Shown piece after piece: positions 35,413 through 44,626 of a DNA stretch of 64,000 bases. The stretch comes from Kordia jejudonensis (GTDB taxonomy: Bacteria; Bacteroidota; Bacteroidia; Flavobacteriales; Flavobacteriaceae). Location: positions 1 through 64,000 of the forward strand of contig NZ_LBMG01000008.1 of NCBI RefSeq assembly GCF_001005315.1. Reading direction: 5' to 3'. The position numbers were made by a program, and so were the translations under genes. The notes under the pieces are model-generated. The model did no database searches, had not been told where the DNA came from, and worked only from the letters and a program-made list of their open reading frames with translations. Position 1 is the first letter of the stretch. Every line of letters starts with the position of its first letter.

Positions 35413-36840
35413 TTATTGTTTAGAAGCCATACTATTCACCTTTTTCATTAACTCCATTAGCTTTTCTTGTTGTTCTGCTATCTTTTTTTCTTGAGCTATA
35501 GTGTAAAGTGTTAGTTCCTCTACTTTTTCTAAAAGTTTCTTGTTAAGTGTAGCTACATCATACCCACCGTCATTAGTAACCTGAGCTAGTGAAGGAACAT
35601 TAGGTAAGTGTTTGTTTGTATTTATATAGGATTCTACATCAGTCAAAGGCATTAAAGAATAATCATCCTCAAAAACATAATCAGGCCAATTACCTACATC
35701 TTGTATTTTCAATCCTGTTGCAATCGCTCTACCGTCAATGGCTAGTTTGTAACCAGTAGGCACATTATCTGTACCAATAGCTAAATTTGCACCTTGAACT
35801 GCTAAAACATCTGATTGTTCTAACACAAGTCGCGCATCAAAATCTTCTCCAACATTTCCAGCACTATTAGAAAAATCTATATATGGATTAGCTCCTGATC
35901 GTAGTTCTATCCTATGATTTCCATCTCCATCCATACCATAAAATCCTCTACGGTTATTGTCTCCATTTTCTCCCTTAACTATAAAGCTATTATCAACTTC
36001 TAATCCTGCGCCTCTAATTGCCATACGATCATTTGCCTCTAGTACTAGACGAGCATCAAAATCTTCTGTAGATTGTCCGCTATTATTAGAAAAATCCAGA
36101 TAAGGTGTTTCACCCGATCGTAATTCTAAACGATGATTACCGTCACTGTCTGTTCCAAAAAAACCTCTACGATTTGAACTTCCATTGACACCCTTGACTA
36201 TTAAGCTTTTATCTACTTCAAGTCCTGCACCTCTGATAGCCATTCTATCATTAGTTTCTAATACTAAGCGGGCATCAAAATTTTCAGAGGTATTACCTAT
36301 ATCATTTTTAAAATCTAAATAAGGTGTACTACCTGTTCGTAACTCAATTCTGTGATTCCCAGAAGTATCGGTTCCGAAAGTTGAATTACGATTGTTATTA
36401 CTGTCAGGACTACTGACTAAAAAGGCATTTTCAGTTTTTACATTTCCATTGACATGAAATATTACATCAGGGTTATTTGTATTAATGCCTATTCTCCCAT
36501 TAGTTTTCATTAACATCAGTAACCTAGAGCCCGTGTATGGAAAATCTGTATTATATTTTCTGAATGCCAGTCCATTTGACTCTTGTCTAGTTGTAAAAAT
36601 GTTATTTACATTATTAGTGTCACTTCTAGCATCAAATGTAATATGTGGACTGTTGTTACCCGAACTAGTATTTTTTAATTTTATACCCGTACTTCCTGAA
36701 GGAAGAGTTACATTAATGGTTTCATTAGTGTTTTGTGCTTGTGCAAGTGTAAAAAAAGCAGTTAAGATTATTAGGGTTGACATTGAAAAGTAGACTTTAA
36801 AACGTTCACTTTTTTTAAGTAAGTAATTTACTGTTTTCAT
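35413..36840 (-). CDS. Fibre-like protein with tail-fibre C-terminus
   Basis: A 475-residue protein with a signal-type N-terminus (hydrophobic ~18-34, A-Q-A-Q). After an N-terminal GRIGINTNNP motif, three near-identical ~66-residue repeats follow (~130-330). Each contains G-N-H-R-[IL]-E-L-R-[ST]-G, P-Y-[LI]-D-F and ENFDARLVLE or its variants. The C-terminus carries DYVFEDDY, HLPNVPSLAQV and a coiled coil of ~50 residues, the module seen at the end of many Bacteroidetes tail-fibre or trimeric surface proteins. Its neighbour at 36978-39209 ends with the same module. A structural surface fibre is the best guess. Confidence 0.75.
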   Translation of the reverse strand: MKTVNYLLKKSERFKVYFSMSTLIILTAFFTLAQAQNTNETINVTLPSGSTGIKLKNTSSGNNSPHITFDARSDTNNVNNIFTTRQESNGLAFRKYNTDFPYTGSRLLMLMKTNGRIGINTNNPDVIFHVNGNVKTENAFLVSSPDSNNNRNSTFGTDTSGNHRIELRTGSTPYLDFKNDIGNTSENFDARLVLETNDRMAIRGAGLEVDKSLIVKGVNGSSNRRGFFGTDSDGNHRLELRSGETPYLDFSNNSGQSTEDFDARLVLEANDRMAIRGAGLEVDNSFIVKGENGDNNRRGFYGMDGDGNHRIELRSGANPYIDFSNSAGNVGEDFDARLVLEQSDVLAVQGANLAIGTDNVPTGYKLAIDGRAIATGLKIQDVGNWPDYVFEDDYSLMPLTDVESYINTNKHLPNVPSLAQVTNDGGYDVATLNKKLLEKVEELTLYTIAQEKKIAEQQEKLMELMKKVNSMASKQ

Positions 36841-36977
36841 AATTTTGTGATTTTTAAATAGATAATTGATTTTAGATTATTAATAAATTGCATGAACTCA
36901 ATACAGTACTATTAATTCATTAACACTTATTCTGGACTACAAGAATTTCATAGTATTGTACTTGTAGGGCTTTATAT

Positions 36978-39209
36978 TTAGTTTTTTTGCTCTTCTAATG
37001 CTTCTAATTTTTTAGTAAGATTTTTAAGTATGCGTTCAATATTTTTGTTTCTAATAAGCATTTCATCTTTTTCTGCTTTTAAGATTTTAATTTCATTACT
37101 TAGCTCAGTTATGTAGAGAAATTGTTCTTCAATTTTTTCAAGATTTGTAATCGCTGTTTTTCCTAAATCTATATTCATACCATTGTTGGCAATATCTCGA
37201 TAGGAAGGAACATTAGGTAAGTGTCCATACTTCTTTACAAAAAGGATAGCATCATCAAGTGTTATGAAATTATAGTTTGAATTAAGTTTAGATTGTCCCG
37301 TAAAGTAATCTTCAAATACATAGTCAGGATAGGTATTTGTTGTAGTTGAAAATCCTGCACTAGCTCTAACATCGCCTGTTATCGTTAATGTATGCGTAAT
37401 ATCAGCTACTGCTGTATTGATACCGACACGATTACTTGCGAAATTACCTCCTATTAATGGAGTATCTGAGTTGGAGTTTTCTATATATAATTGATCGCTT
37501 TGAGTCGTTTGGTTGTATCCAGCATTGTATCCAATATATACATTATTATTCCCAGTTGTATTTTCACGACCAGCTTCATAACCTGAAAAATGATTATTGT
37601 TACCAGTAGTATTTCTATTACCACTCATATAGCCAGCGAAATAATTTTGTATACCAGTTATATTATTTATTCCACTAGCATATCCGACAAAGTGATTTCT
37701 ATCAGCTGTTGTGTTACTTCTACCTGTATTACTACCAATAAATAGATTTCTGGTTCCTGTTGAATTATTTTCTCCTGCTTGATGACCAATAAACATATTA
37801 TTTGATGCAGTAGTATTGTTCATACCACTTCGATATCCCGAAAAATAGTTTTGACTCCCAGATGTGTTTGCGAGTCCGCTTTGCCTACCAGTAAAGTAGT
37901 TGAAATTCCCAGTAGTATTGCTTGTACCAGATTGATTTCCAACAAAATGATTTTCACTTCCATTTGTATTATTTCTACCTGCATTATTTCCTATAAAAAA
38001 CCCATTGGACATAAAGGCACTGTTGAGTCCTGCATCTTTACCTATGAATACGTTTCCAGAAGCATTTGCATTTTTACCAGCACCACTACCAATATAAATG
38101 TTATTTAATCCTGTAGTATTGGTACTTCCTGCTTCATATCCTAAAAAAAGATTGTTATCTCCAGTCGTATTGTTCTCACCAGATTTAAAACCTATAAATT
38201 GATTAAAATCCCCTTTATTATTTTTACCTGAAGAAAACCCTGCAAAATGGTTTCGCTGTCCTGTGTTATTTTGACCACTGTAAATACCTACGAAATGATT
38301 TTCATCTCCTGTTGTATTGGATTGACCAGCCGAAGTACCAATAAATAAATTTTCATTACCACTTTCATTATTTTGACCACTGTTGTGTCCTATAAATATG
38401 TTAGCTGATCCATTAAAATTACTGAAACCACTTTGATATCCTAAAAAAGTATTAGAAGATCCAAATTCATTACTAAATCCGCTTTTATATCCCGAAAAAT
38501 AATTACGACTTCCACCAGAATTGGTATATCCACTTTGGTATCCCGAAAAGTGATTGAAGGTTCCAGTTCCGCCTGTAAAACCACTTTCATATCCTATATA
38601 GTGATTTTCATTTCCACCTCCGCCACCATAACCAGCTCTGTAACCGAAATATGTATTATTGGTTTGCGTAGAAACATTAAAACCACTTTGATATCCTAAA
38701 AAAGTATTACGGCTATTGGTTAGGTTATTAATATTTTCACCCGCTTGTTTTCCTATGAAGATAGAGCCATCGGTATTTTCAAACTCAAGCTGTGCTTTTC
38801 GGGTGAATCGGTGATAGATGATATTGTTTACTCTTATATCAAGATCTTGTGCATCAGTTGTTCCTAAAAAGTGAACACCATTTGTAGTTCCACTATTGCC
38901 TAAAAGTGTCCAAGCATTGGAGTCACTTCCTCCAATAGCGACCCATTGACTACCATCCCAATAGTTAAAACCTTTAGTAAAACCGCTTGCATCAGCTATT
39001 AAGTAAACTAACTGACCGTTAATACTTCCATCAGTATTAAGACTACTTACTCTAGGCACTAAAACACCATCGGTAGCAGTTACTTCTCCTTCATGATTAA
39101 CACCTCGCACGTCAAATGTAGTTTCAGGCATTGTAGTTCCTATTCCTACTTGTCCAGAAACATTTAGTGATATCATAAATATTATAATGATAAAGACTTT
39201 GATTTTCAT
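36978..39209 (-). CDS. Seventeen-residue-repeat fibre protein
   Basis: A 743-residue secreted protein: a signal peptide (~1-20), a VGIGTTMPETTFDVRG opening, then about 24 tandem repeats of 17 residues (~155-565). The consensus is N-x-[FY]-x-G-x-x-[SA]-G-x-x-N-x-T-G-x-x, and most units end in polar residues. The pattern resembles the left-handed beta-roll repeats of trimeric adhesins. The C-terminus has a DYVFEDYF and HLPNVPSYRDI module and a heptad coiled coil (~690-743). It is probably a trimeric stalk on the cell surface. The 51-base periodicity in DNA reflects the protein repeat. Confidence 0.78.
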   Translation of the reverse strand: MKIKVFIIIIFMISLNVSGQVGIGTTMPETTFDVRGVNHEGEVTATDGVLVPRVSSLNTDGSINGQLVYLIADASGFTKGFNYWDGSQWVAIGGSDSNAWTLLGNSGTTNGVHFLGTTDAQDLDIRVNNIIYHRFTRKAQLEFENTDGSIFIGKQAGENINNLTNSRNTFLGYQSGFNVSTQTNNTYFGYRAGYGGGGGNENHYIGYESGFTGGTGTFNHFSGYQSGYTNSGGSRNYFSGYKSGFSNEFGSSNTFLGYQSGFSNFNGSANIFIGHNSGQNNESGNENLFIGTSAGQSNTTGDENHFVGIYSGQNNTGQRNHFAGFSSGKNNKGDFNQFIGFKSGENNTTGDNNLFLGYEAGSTNTTGLNNIYIGSGAGKNANASGNVFIGKDAGLNSAFMSNGFFIGNNAGRNNTNGSENHFVGNQSGTSNTTGNFNYFTGRQSGLANTSGSQNYFSGYRSGMNNTTASNNMFIGHQAGENNSTGTRNLFIGSNTGRSNTTADRNHFVGYASGINNITGIQNYFAGYMSGNRNTTGNNNHFSGYEAGRENTTGNNNVYIGYNAGYNQTTQSDQLYIENSNSDTPLIGGNFASNRVGINTAVADITHTLTITGDVRASAGFSTTTNTYPDYVFEDYFTGQSKLNSNYNFITLDDAILFVKKYGHLPNVPSYRDIANNGMNIDLGKTAITNLEKIEEQFLYITELSNEIKILKAEKDEMLIRNKNIERILKNLTKKLEALEEQKN

Positions 39210-39213
39210 ATTT

Positions 39214-40983
39214 CTAATTTTTTATAATTATTTTTTTTGTTTGGCTGATACTTGAATTTTCAATTAGAATTTTAGTTATGTAGATACCTGCTGAAAAGTT
39301 TTTGGTATTAAAACTATATGAATCCTGTTTAGGTAAATTTGACTTGTGAAAAACTAATTTCCCAGTCATATCTAAAATACTTACATCCTTTATATCCAAT
39401 TGATTAGGATTTAATATTGTTAACTGTGATATATTATTATTTTGAAAAATGTGAAACGAATCAAGTGGTACAGATTCAAGATTCAATGTCTCAGAAACAA
39501 ATCTGATTTTAAAACGCTCATCGTATGTTCCTTGAGGAAGATTAATATTATAATCTTGTATTCGTAAGTCTACATAAGTATTGTTGTGAGTATCATAAAT
39601 GAATATTGGCTGATTAGAATCAAAATTTTGAATGTCAAAAGCTCTAATAGTTATTGACTTTTGTTCTGATAAATTTATTATTAGTGGAATTTCAAGCTGT
39701 GAATCAAAAGGAAATGCCTGAGCCGTATATGGAACACCGTTCAATTCCCAATAAGCATCTGAAGCTACATCCTCAGGGCTTTTTGATTCTAACCCATAAT
39801 CAAACCCTGCTGTGGCGGTTGGATGGAATGTTTGAACCAATTGTCTTGTGTAAATATTATTAAAATCTACATTGATTCTAAATCTTTTATACGCATAAGG
39901 AAGTACAGTGAGATTTTCGTTTGTTTCAGAAGTACTCGGTCTAAAAAAATCACTATTGGTGCCAGATTCTTTGTAAAACTCTCGATGACTATTCCTAGTG
40001 GTGACTATGCCAGTGGTTCCTATTTTCCCTTCAACCATAAAACCTTGACCAATAGCCATGTATCTAAACACTTGCTTTCCAGAAGCGCTAGGAGAGCCAA
40101 CAGTATTTAATGACCCATCCGAGTTATAACTATTAAACGTGGCAGGAATGAATGTTTCTACGTTACCTGATTCATTTATGGTATACGTAGCGTATCCTCC
40201 AACATAATCAGCTATATAATGAGAGTTTACCGTTTTATCTTGTTCCCAAAAATAGAGTGTTCCTGTAATAGCGTTTATATTGTCTGTATCCCAGATATAA
40301 TCTCTAGCATCTAAAGCTGAAGGATAAGGATTTCCAACCAGAGTCCAATTGTTAGCTAATACGGCATTTTGTATGGTTCCATTATTAGGTTTCCCTCTAA
40401 AATCATATCGTTGATTATCTCCAGAATTATTAGCACTAGTTCCTGATACTCCTTTCATAGTAAAGCCCTCACCTGGGTTTATTGTAGTGTTTTCTTGTAC
40501 TGAAATCCACTGAGAGTATTGATTTGATGTTATGAATTTGTAAATCCAATATGGCTCAATATTTAAAGGATTAGAGGTTCCATTATAGTCTGAATTATGA
40601 ATGTAAGTAGCTGGTATTGAAGTTAGATTATCTATAACATCATTGAGTAATGAAATACCAAAGTTATTGTTTGTATTACTTATGATTTTTTGTGAAATGG
40701 GAGAACACCAATAATTATACTCATATTCACCAACTGTACCTTCTTGATATATACTTAATTCTCCAACTCCCTTATTTGCAATATCTTCAGAGCGCTGAGT
40801 TAATTGTGATTCATCACGAAGTAAAATGCGACTATCAGAATTCATTAAGTTAATATCTTCCTCAACATGAAGCAATTGATTGTTAACATACAGATAGTTA
40901 TTATTTTTTATAACTAATTGAGCTACTACTGAGTTTGTAAATATCAAGAATAGTATATATGTTGATATATTTTTAATTGACAT
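39214..40983 (-). CDS. T9SS-sorted surface protein
   Basis: A 589-residue protein with a signal peptide (~5-21, V-V-A-Q) and a C-terminal type IX sorting tail: FHIFQNNNISQLTILNPNQL, DVSILDMTGKLVFHKSN, FSAGIYITKILIENSS, ending KKIIIKN. The middle has the WTLVGNPYPSALDARDYIWD motif common in large Bacteroidetes secreted proteins of unknown role. It begins the cluster of fibre proteins, after the TPR gene that overlaps it by eleven bases. Confidence 0.8.
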   Translation of the reverse strand: MSIKNISTYILFLIFTNSVVAQLVIKNNNYLYVNNQLLHVEEDINLMNSDSRILLRDESQLTQRSEDIANKGVGELSIYQEGTVGEYEYNYWCSPISQKIISNTNNNFGISLLNDVIDNLTSIPATYIHNSDYNGTSNPLNIEPYWIYKFITSNQYSQWISVQENTTINPGEGFTMKGVSGTSANNSGDNQRYDFRGKPNNGTIQNAVLANNWTLVGNPYPSALDARDYIWDTDNINAITGTLYFWEQDKTVNSHYIADYVGGYATYTINESGNVETFIPATFNSYNSDGSLNTVGSPSASGKQVFRYMAIGQGFMVEGKIGTTGIVTTRNSHREFYKESGTNSDFFRPSTSETNENLTVLPYAYKRFRINVDFNNIYTRQLVQTFHPTATAGFDYGLESKSPEDVASDAYWELNGVPYTAQAFPFDSQLEIPLIINLSEQKSITIRAFDIQNFDSNQPIFIYDTHNNTYVDLRIQDYNINLPQGTYDERFKIRFVSETLNLESVPLDSFHIFQNNNISQLTILNPNQLDIKDVSILDMTGKLVFHKSNLPKQDSYSFNTKNFSAGIYITKILIENSSISQTKKIIIKN

Positions 40984-41383
40984 AATGATGGGCTTTAATA
41001 AAGTTGATAGTGTGGAGTAAATTTTCCATAGCGTCTAAGTATCGTGGAAATATTTGTAGAGCGCTATTAAATGATTTTTGAGCTTCATTATATTTTCCCA
41101 AAAGAAACTGAAGATTGCCTTTTGTATTATAAAAACGAGCGCTATTAGAAATTAAATACAAATACCCATCGTTACCACTGATTAATATATTTTCTGTAGA
41201 ATTAGAATGTTGACTTTTTATTAATTTGAGTAATGATTTCTCTAATACTGATACTTTAAATTCCGAAATCCTATGTCTAAGTAGTATTTCTGACAACAAA
41301 CTATGTTCTTTTAAAAATGAAAAAACAATTTCATGTGTATTTTCTATTTTTATACAAGATGATTTATCTAAATCTTTTAACAT
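40973..41383 (-). CDS. Small TPR-like protein
   Basis: A 136-residue protein with no signal peptide. A TPR-like pair of helices lies near the C-terminus (NTKGNLQFLLGKYNEAQKSF, then NSALQIFPRYLDAMENLLHT). The N-terminal half has no recognised family. It overlaps the start of the T9SS-sorted gene by eleven bases and is probably first in the leftward transcript. Its first ~35 codons and upstream region are partly duplicated at 44732-44940, where the copy is dead. Confidence 0.6.
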   Translation of the reverse strand: MLKDLDKSSCIKIENTHEIVFSFLKEHSLLSEILLRHRISEFKVSVLEKSLLKLIKSQHSNSTENILISGNDGYLYLISNSARFYNTKGNLQFLLGKYNEAQKSFNSALQIFPRYLDAMENLLHTINFIKAHHYVN

Positions 41384-41500
41384 ACTATCAAAAATTAAAT
41401 TGTTTATACAAATCTATATTTGAACTTACATAATGAAAACCTTAAGTTATTATTTGGTTCTATTATTTTATTTTTCGGCTCAGTTACTTTTTTAATAAAA
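41291..41500. repeat. Diverged direct repeat, copy A
   Basis: About 210 bases covering the start of the small TPR gene and its promoter. It matches 44732-44940 in the same orientation with many substitutions; the stretch TACAAATCTATATTTGAACT is shared exactly. Confidence 0.7.
41409..41416 (-). promoter_or_regulatory. Bacteroidetes -7 box of the fibre cluster
   Basis: TAGATTTG on the minus strand, 26 bases upstream of the TPR start. It matches TAnnTTTG and probably drives the leftward TPR-to-fibre group. An identical box remains in the duplicated copy at 44851-44858. Confidence 0.6.
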
Positions 41501-41546
41501 TTGGATTTTTGTGCGCTTTCGAGTTTACATTTAAAGCTCAAATATT

Positions 41547-42455
41547 TTAATTTCCAGAATTTAGTATTGGCTTATTATTCGTAAACTCTATTTCCTCAGA
41601 TTTTGGTGTTTTTTTAGAGAATTTTAATAAACCAGTTATAAATAGTAATGCTGTGAATGCTAATAACTCAATACTGCCATCAACCCAGTCGATTGTCCAG
41701 TTAAATTCTTTGATTAGTTCCTCATTTATATTTCGAAAGAAAATAGAGATTAAAAAATTATTAATAAAATGCATACCAGTAGCTCTTTCTATGCCGTTAT
41801 CTTTTATAACGATCAATGTAAATACAATAGAAAATATAAAACTAAAAATGAAGTGTTGTATACCATAACCTAAATGAACAAAAGCAAATAGAATACCTAT
41901 AATAATATGTGGAATTATTTTCAGATTAAATTTTCTTGATAAACCTTGAAATAGATAACTTCTAAAGATCAATTCTTCCCATAAGGTTTGAAAGAAAAAA
42001 GCAATAGTTGCTAATACGAAACAGATAGCGAAATTAGTAAGATTAAAGGCTTCAGTAAAGTTTATGAAAGCATCCCAATCAGTAATTAACATTGCTGGAA
42101 ATATAATAATTCCCCATTGCAAAATACCTTTACCATAAAGTTTCCATCTAAATTTTTGATCATTCAATCCATTAGTTAAAGATGAATAGGGTCTAAAGTG
42201 TAATTTTTTGTGTAAAAGTTTTAAAATTAATACTAAAGCTCCAAAAACTAAAAAAATAAAAAAATAGGAGATATTTTCTTTACCTATAATTTCTAATGCA
42301 CTTGACGTTTTTAATAAAGGAATAAATACTTTATTCATTAGCATATTGAGTATAACTATACATAATAAACTAATAAGAACCATTACTCCATACGTCCACC
42401 ATTTATTACGTCCATAATATGACTGCCTGATAAAATTAATTTGATTTATTTTCAT
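41547..42455 (-). CDS. CPBP-family intramembrane protease
   Basis: A 302-residue membrane protein with about eight hydrophobic segments. It has the CPBP/Abi signature: the EExxxR motif in LWEELIFRSYLFQGL, the F-x-x-x-H motif in FAFVHLGYG, and a later H-x-x-x-N/B-type motif (GMHFINNFLISI). The family includes eukaryotic Rce1-like CAAX proteases and bacteriocin-immunity proteins. The target is unknown. It lies between two diverged direct repeats, together with the LytS/LytTR pair transcribed away from it. Confidence 0.88.
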   Translation of the reverse strand: MKINQINFIRQSYYGRNKWWTYGVMVLISLLCIVILNMLMNKVFIPLLKTSSALEIIGKENISYFFIFLVFGALVLILKLLHKKLHFRPYSSLTNGLNDQKFRWKLYGKGILQWGIIIFPAMLITDWDAFINFTEAFNLTNFAICFVLATIAFFFQTLWEELIFRSYLFQGLSRKFNLKIIPHIIIGILFAFVHLGYGIQHFIFSFIFSIVFTLIVIKDNGIERATGMHFINNFLISIFFRNINEELIKEFNWTIDWVDGSIELLAFTALLFITGLLKFSKKTPKSEEIEFTNNKPILNSGN

Positions 42456-42911
42456 AATATTATTATTTAATTGATTTATTAATATTGTCTTTTTTGATAG
42501 TCCATTGTATTACACCACCTAAAATTTCATGGGCTCCGTATTTAGTGGAATCAATCTTCGCTTTTATTATTTAAGGTTTGAATTCTCTCTGAAAAATTTT
42601 TGATTTTATAGAATCTCCCCAAGTGTACGAACCATGTAATATAGATCCAGATATTTGCTTATGTTTTATAGTTTGTTTATATTAATTGTTTTTTCTACAA
42701 CTACAGCTACATATCAGTATTGTAATAATGAGATAGATATTTTTTTCATAACCTTAAGTTTAATTACAGCACAAATTTGCAGGCATTTTAGAGTTGTATC
42801 AATAAAATGTGATTACTCATATATGGTTTGTGACTAAGCTTATTAAAATTGTGATAAAATCACTTTATCACAAAAAATTGGTATCCTCATCTTTATTTGT
42901 GAATTTTGTAT
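42456..42911. other. 456-base gap with inverted repeat
   Basis: No intact gene. On the minus strand around 42650-42480 broken coding-like pieces (SGSILHGSYTWGDSIKSK, then KYGAHEILGGVIQWTIKKDN) suggest a decayed gene I cannot name. TTGTGATAAA (42849-42858) and TTTATCACAA (42864-42873) form a perfect inverted repeat five bases apart, just upstream of the kinase gene; it may be an operator. Confidence 0.45.
42849..42873. promoter_or_regulatory. Palindromic operator candidate
   Basis: TTGTGATAAA and TTTATCACAA form a perfect ten-base inverted repeat with the spacer ATCAC, ending 38 bases before the ATG of the LytS-type kinase. The outer TGTGA...TCACA symmetry resembles a Crp/Fnr-type site. That binding protein is inference. 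Confidence 0.45.
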
Positions 42912-43895
42912 ATGACTAAATTTGTAAAACAACGTTGGTTTTATCATTCTGTAATTTGGGTGCTAATTATTTTTTGGATGACTATTGTCACTGACAATCA
43001 TTATAAGAGCTTTGGATTTTATTATTATCTATTCCAAACATTACTTTTTATTACTCCTATAATTATAGGTATCTATTTGAACTTTTATTTAATAGATCGT
43101 TATTTTATGAATAGGAAGTATATTCATTATATATGCTGTTTTTTAATTTTGACTTTCGTAATAGTGAGTATATCTTATTATACAACTCTGAAATTTTCCA
43201 TTTTTGAAGTATCTTTTATTCAAGAAATTTCCAATATCATATTATTGCTAGTTTTAAGTGTAGGAATACGATATTTAAAACGCGGGATTGTAGGTCAGTT
43301 TCAGTTACAAGAATTGAGAGTTAAAAAAAATGAAGCAGAAATCAATGCACTAAAAGCTCAAATAAATCCACACTTTTTGTTCAATACCTTAAATAATATT
43401 TATGCAACAAATCAAATTGACGCAGAAAAAGGCTCTGAAATGATTATGGAACTTTCAGAGGTAATGCGGTATCATTTGAGATTCTCAGAATTGCAAAAAG
43501 TGAGTTTAGAAGATGAAGTACAATTATTACATTCTTATATTGCTTTAGAAAAACTTCGATTAACTGAAAATTGTAAGATTTATATAAATATTGCACCTTC
43601 TAAATCAAAGCTGAAAATTGCACCATTACTTTTGTTACCATTTACGGAAAATGCTTTTAAACACGGTACACACCCAACAAAACCATGTTTCATAAATTTC
43701 AGTTTAGTTGTAGAAAATGACACAATCATTTTTCAAATACGTAACAGTATTATATCAAATAAAAAAATAGTAAAAACTCATATTGGACTAGAAAATACTA
43801 AACGCCGTTTAAAGCTTATATATAATAATAAGTTTGAATTAAAAATTTCTAATACAGAAGATGTATTTTATTTAAAACTTAAGCTCAAATTATGA
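42912..43895 (+). CDS. LytS-type sensor histidine kinase
   Basis: About 327 residues from the ATG at 42912. Four membrane helices fill ~8-130. The cytoplasmic part has the His_kinase motif AEINALKAQINPHFLFNTLN with the phosphorylated His, then an HATPase region with PLLLLPFTENAFKHG and a late IGLENTKRRLKLIY box. This is the short LytS/YpdA class without a separate dimerisation domain. The stop overlaps the response-regulator start by four bases, so the two form an operon. The signal is unknown. Confidence 0.92.
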   Translation: MTKFVKQRWFYHSVIWVLIIFWMTIVTDNHYKSFGFYYYLFQTLLFITPIIIGIYLNFYLIDRYFMNRKYIHYICCFLILTFVIVSISYYTTLKFSIFEVSFIQEISNIILLLVLSVGIRYLKRGIVGQFQLQELRVKKNEAEINALKAQINPHFLFNTLNNIYATNQIDAEKGSEMIMELSEVMRYHLRFSELQKVSLEDEVQLLHSYIALEKLRLTENCKIYINIAPSKSKLKIAPLLLLPFTENAFKHGTHPTKPCFINFSLVVENDTIIFQIRNSIISNKKIVKTHIGLENTKRRLKLIYNNKFELKISNTEDVFYLKLKLKL

Positions 43896-44626
43896 TGGAA
43901 ATTAAACTTTTAATAGTAGATGATGAACCATTAGCTCATAATGTCTTAGAAAGGTATTGTAAAAAAATTGAATATGTTAGTGTAGTTGGTAATTGCTATG
44001 ATGGTATGTCAACTTTAAACTTTCTGAATAAAAATGATGTTGATGCTATTTTACTTGATATTCAAATGCCCGATTTAACTGGGCTAGAACTATTGGACAC
44101 CCTTAATACAAATGGCCCAAAAGTTATTTTAACAACAGCATTTACAGAGTTTGCTATAGAAGGATTTAATTTTGAACAAGTCATTGATTATTTACACAAA
44201 CCTATTAGGATAGGTAGGTTTATCAAATCGATTGAACGTTTGAAAAAACAATTAACTATTGAAAAACAGTTTGCACAAAAAAGAACTACTAGAGTTAATA
44301 CTGAAATAAATGAATTCATAACTGTTGTTGATAATAAAATTACTCATAAAATAAGGTTTGATGATATTTCTTATATTCAGTCTTGGGGAAATTATCTAAA
44401 AGTTATTACTTGTAACGAGAAAATTTTTGTGGCAAGAAAAACTATAAAAAATATGGAAAAAGAACTTCCTCAAAATAAATTCATTCGTATTCATAAATCT
44501 TATATAATTAATATTACAAGGGTAACTTCTGTAAATGGTAATCAAGCAATTATATCTGATATTATTATTCCAATTGGTAAAAGTTATTCCATACAAGCAA
44601 AAAAAATAATTCTTGGTATTAGCTGA
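43892..44626 (+). CDS. LytTR response regulator
   Basis: A 244-residue regulator. The N-terminal receiver (~1-120) shows acidic LIVDDEP, the phospho-acceptor in DAILLDIQMPDLTG, and a conserved Lys in YLHKPIRI. The C-terminal LytTR DNA-binding domain (~140-244) has ISYIQSWGNYLKVIT and FIRIHKSYIINI. It is coupled to the upstream kinase by a four-base overlap. LytTR proteins bind direct repeats upstream of targets; the neighbouring CPBP or desaturase genes are possible targets. Confidence 0.94.
   Translation: MMEIKLLIVDDEPLAHNVLERYCKKIEYVSVVGNCYDGMSTLNFLNKNDVDAILLDIQMPDLTGLELLDTLNTNGPKVILTTAFTEFAIEGFNFEQVIDYLHKPIRIGRFIKSIERLKKQLTIEKQFAQKRTTRVNTEINEFITVVDNKITHKIRFDDISYIQSWGNYLKVITCNEKIFVARKTIKNMEKELPQNKFIRIHKSYIINITRVTSVNGNQAIISDIIIPIGKSYSIQAKKIILGIS

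Noticed and set aside
37480-38780. Regular 51-base periodicity resembling a repeat array or CRISPR
   Set aside because: It is entirely coding and follows a 17-residue protein repeat; there are no identical repeats with unique spacers.
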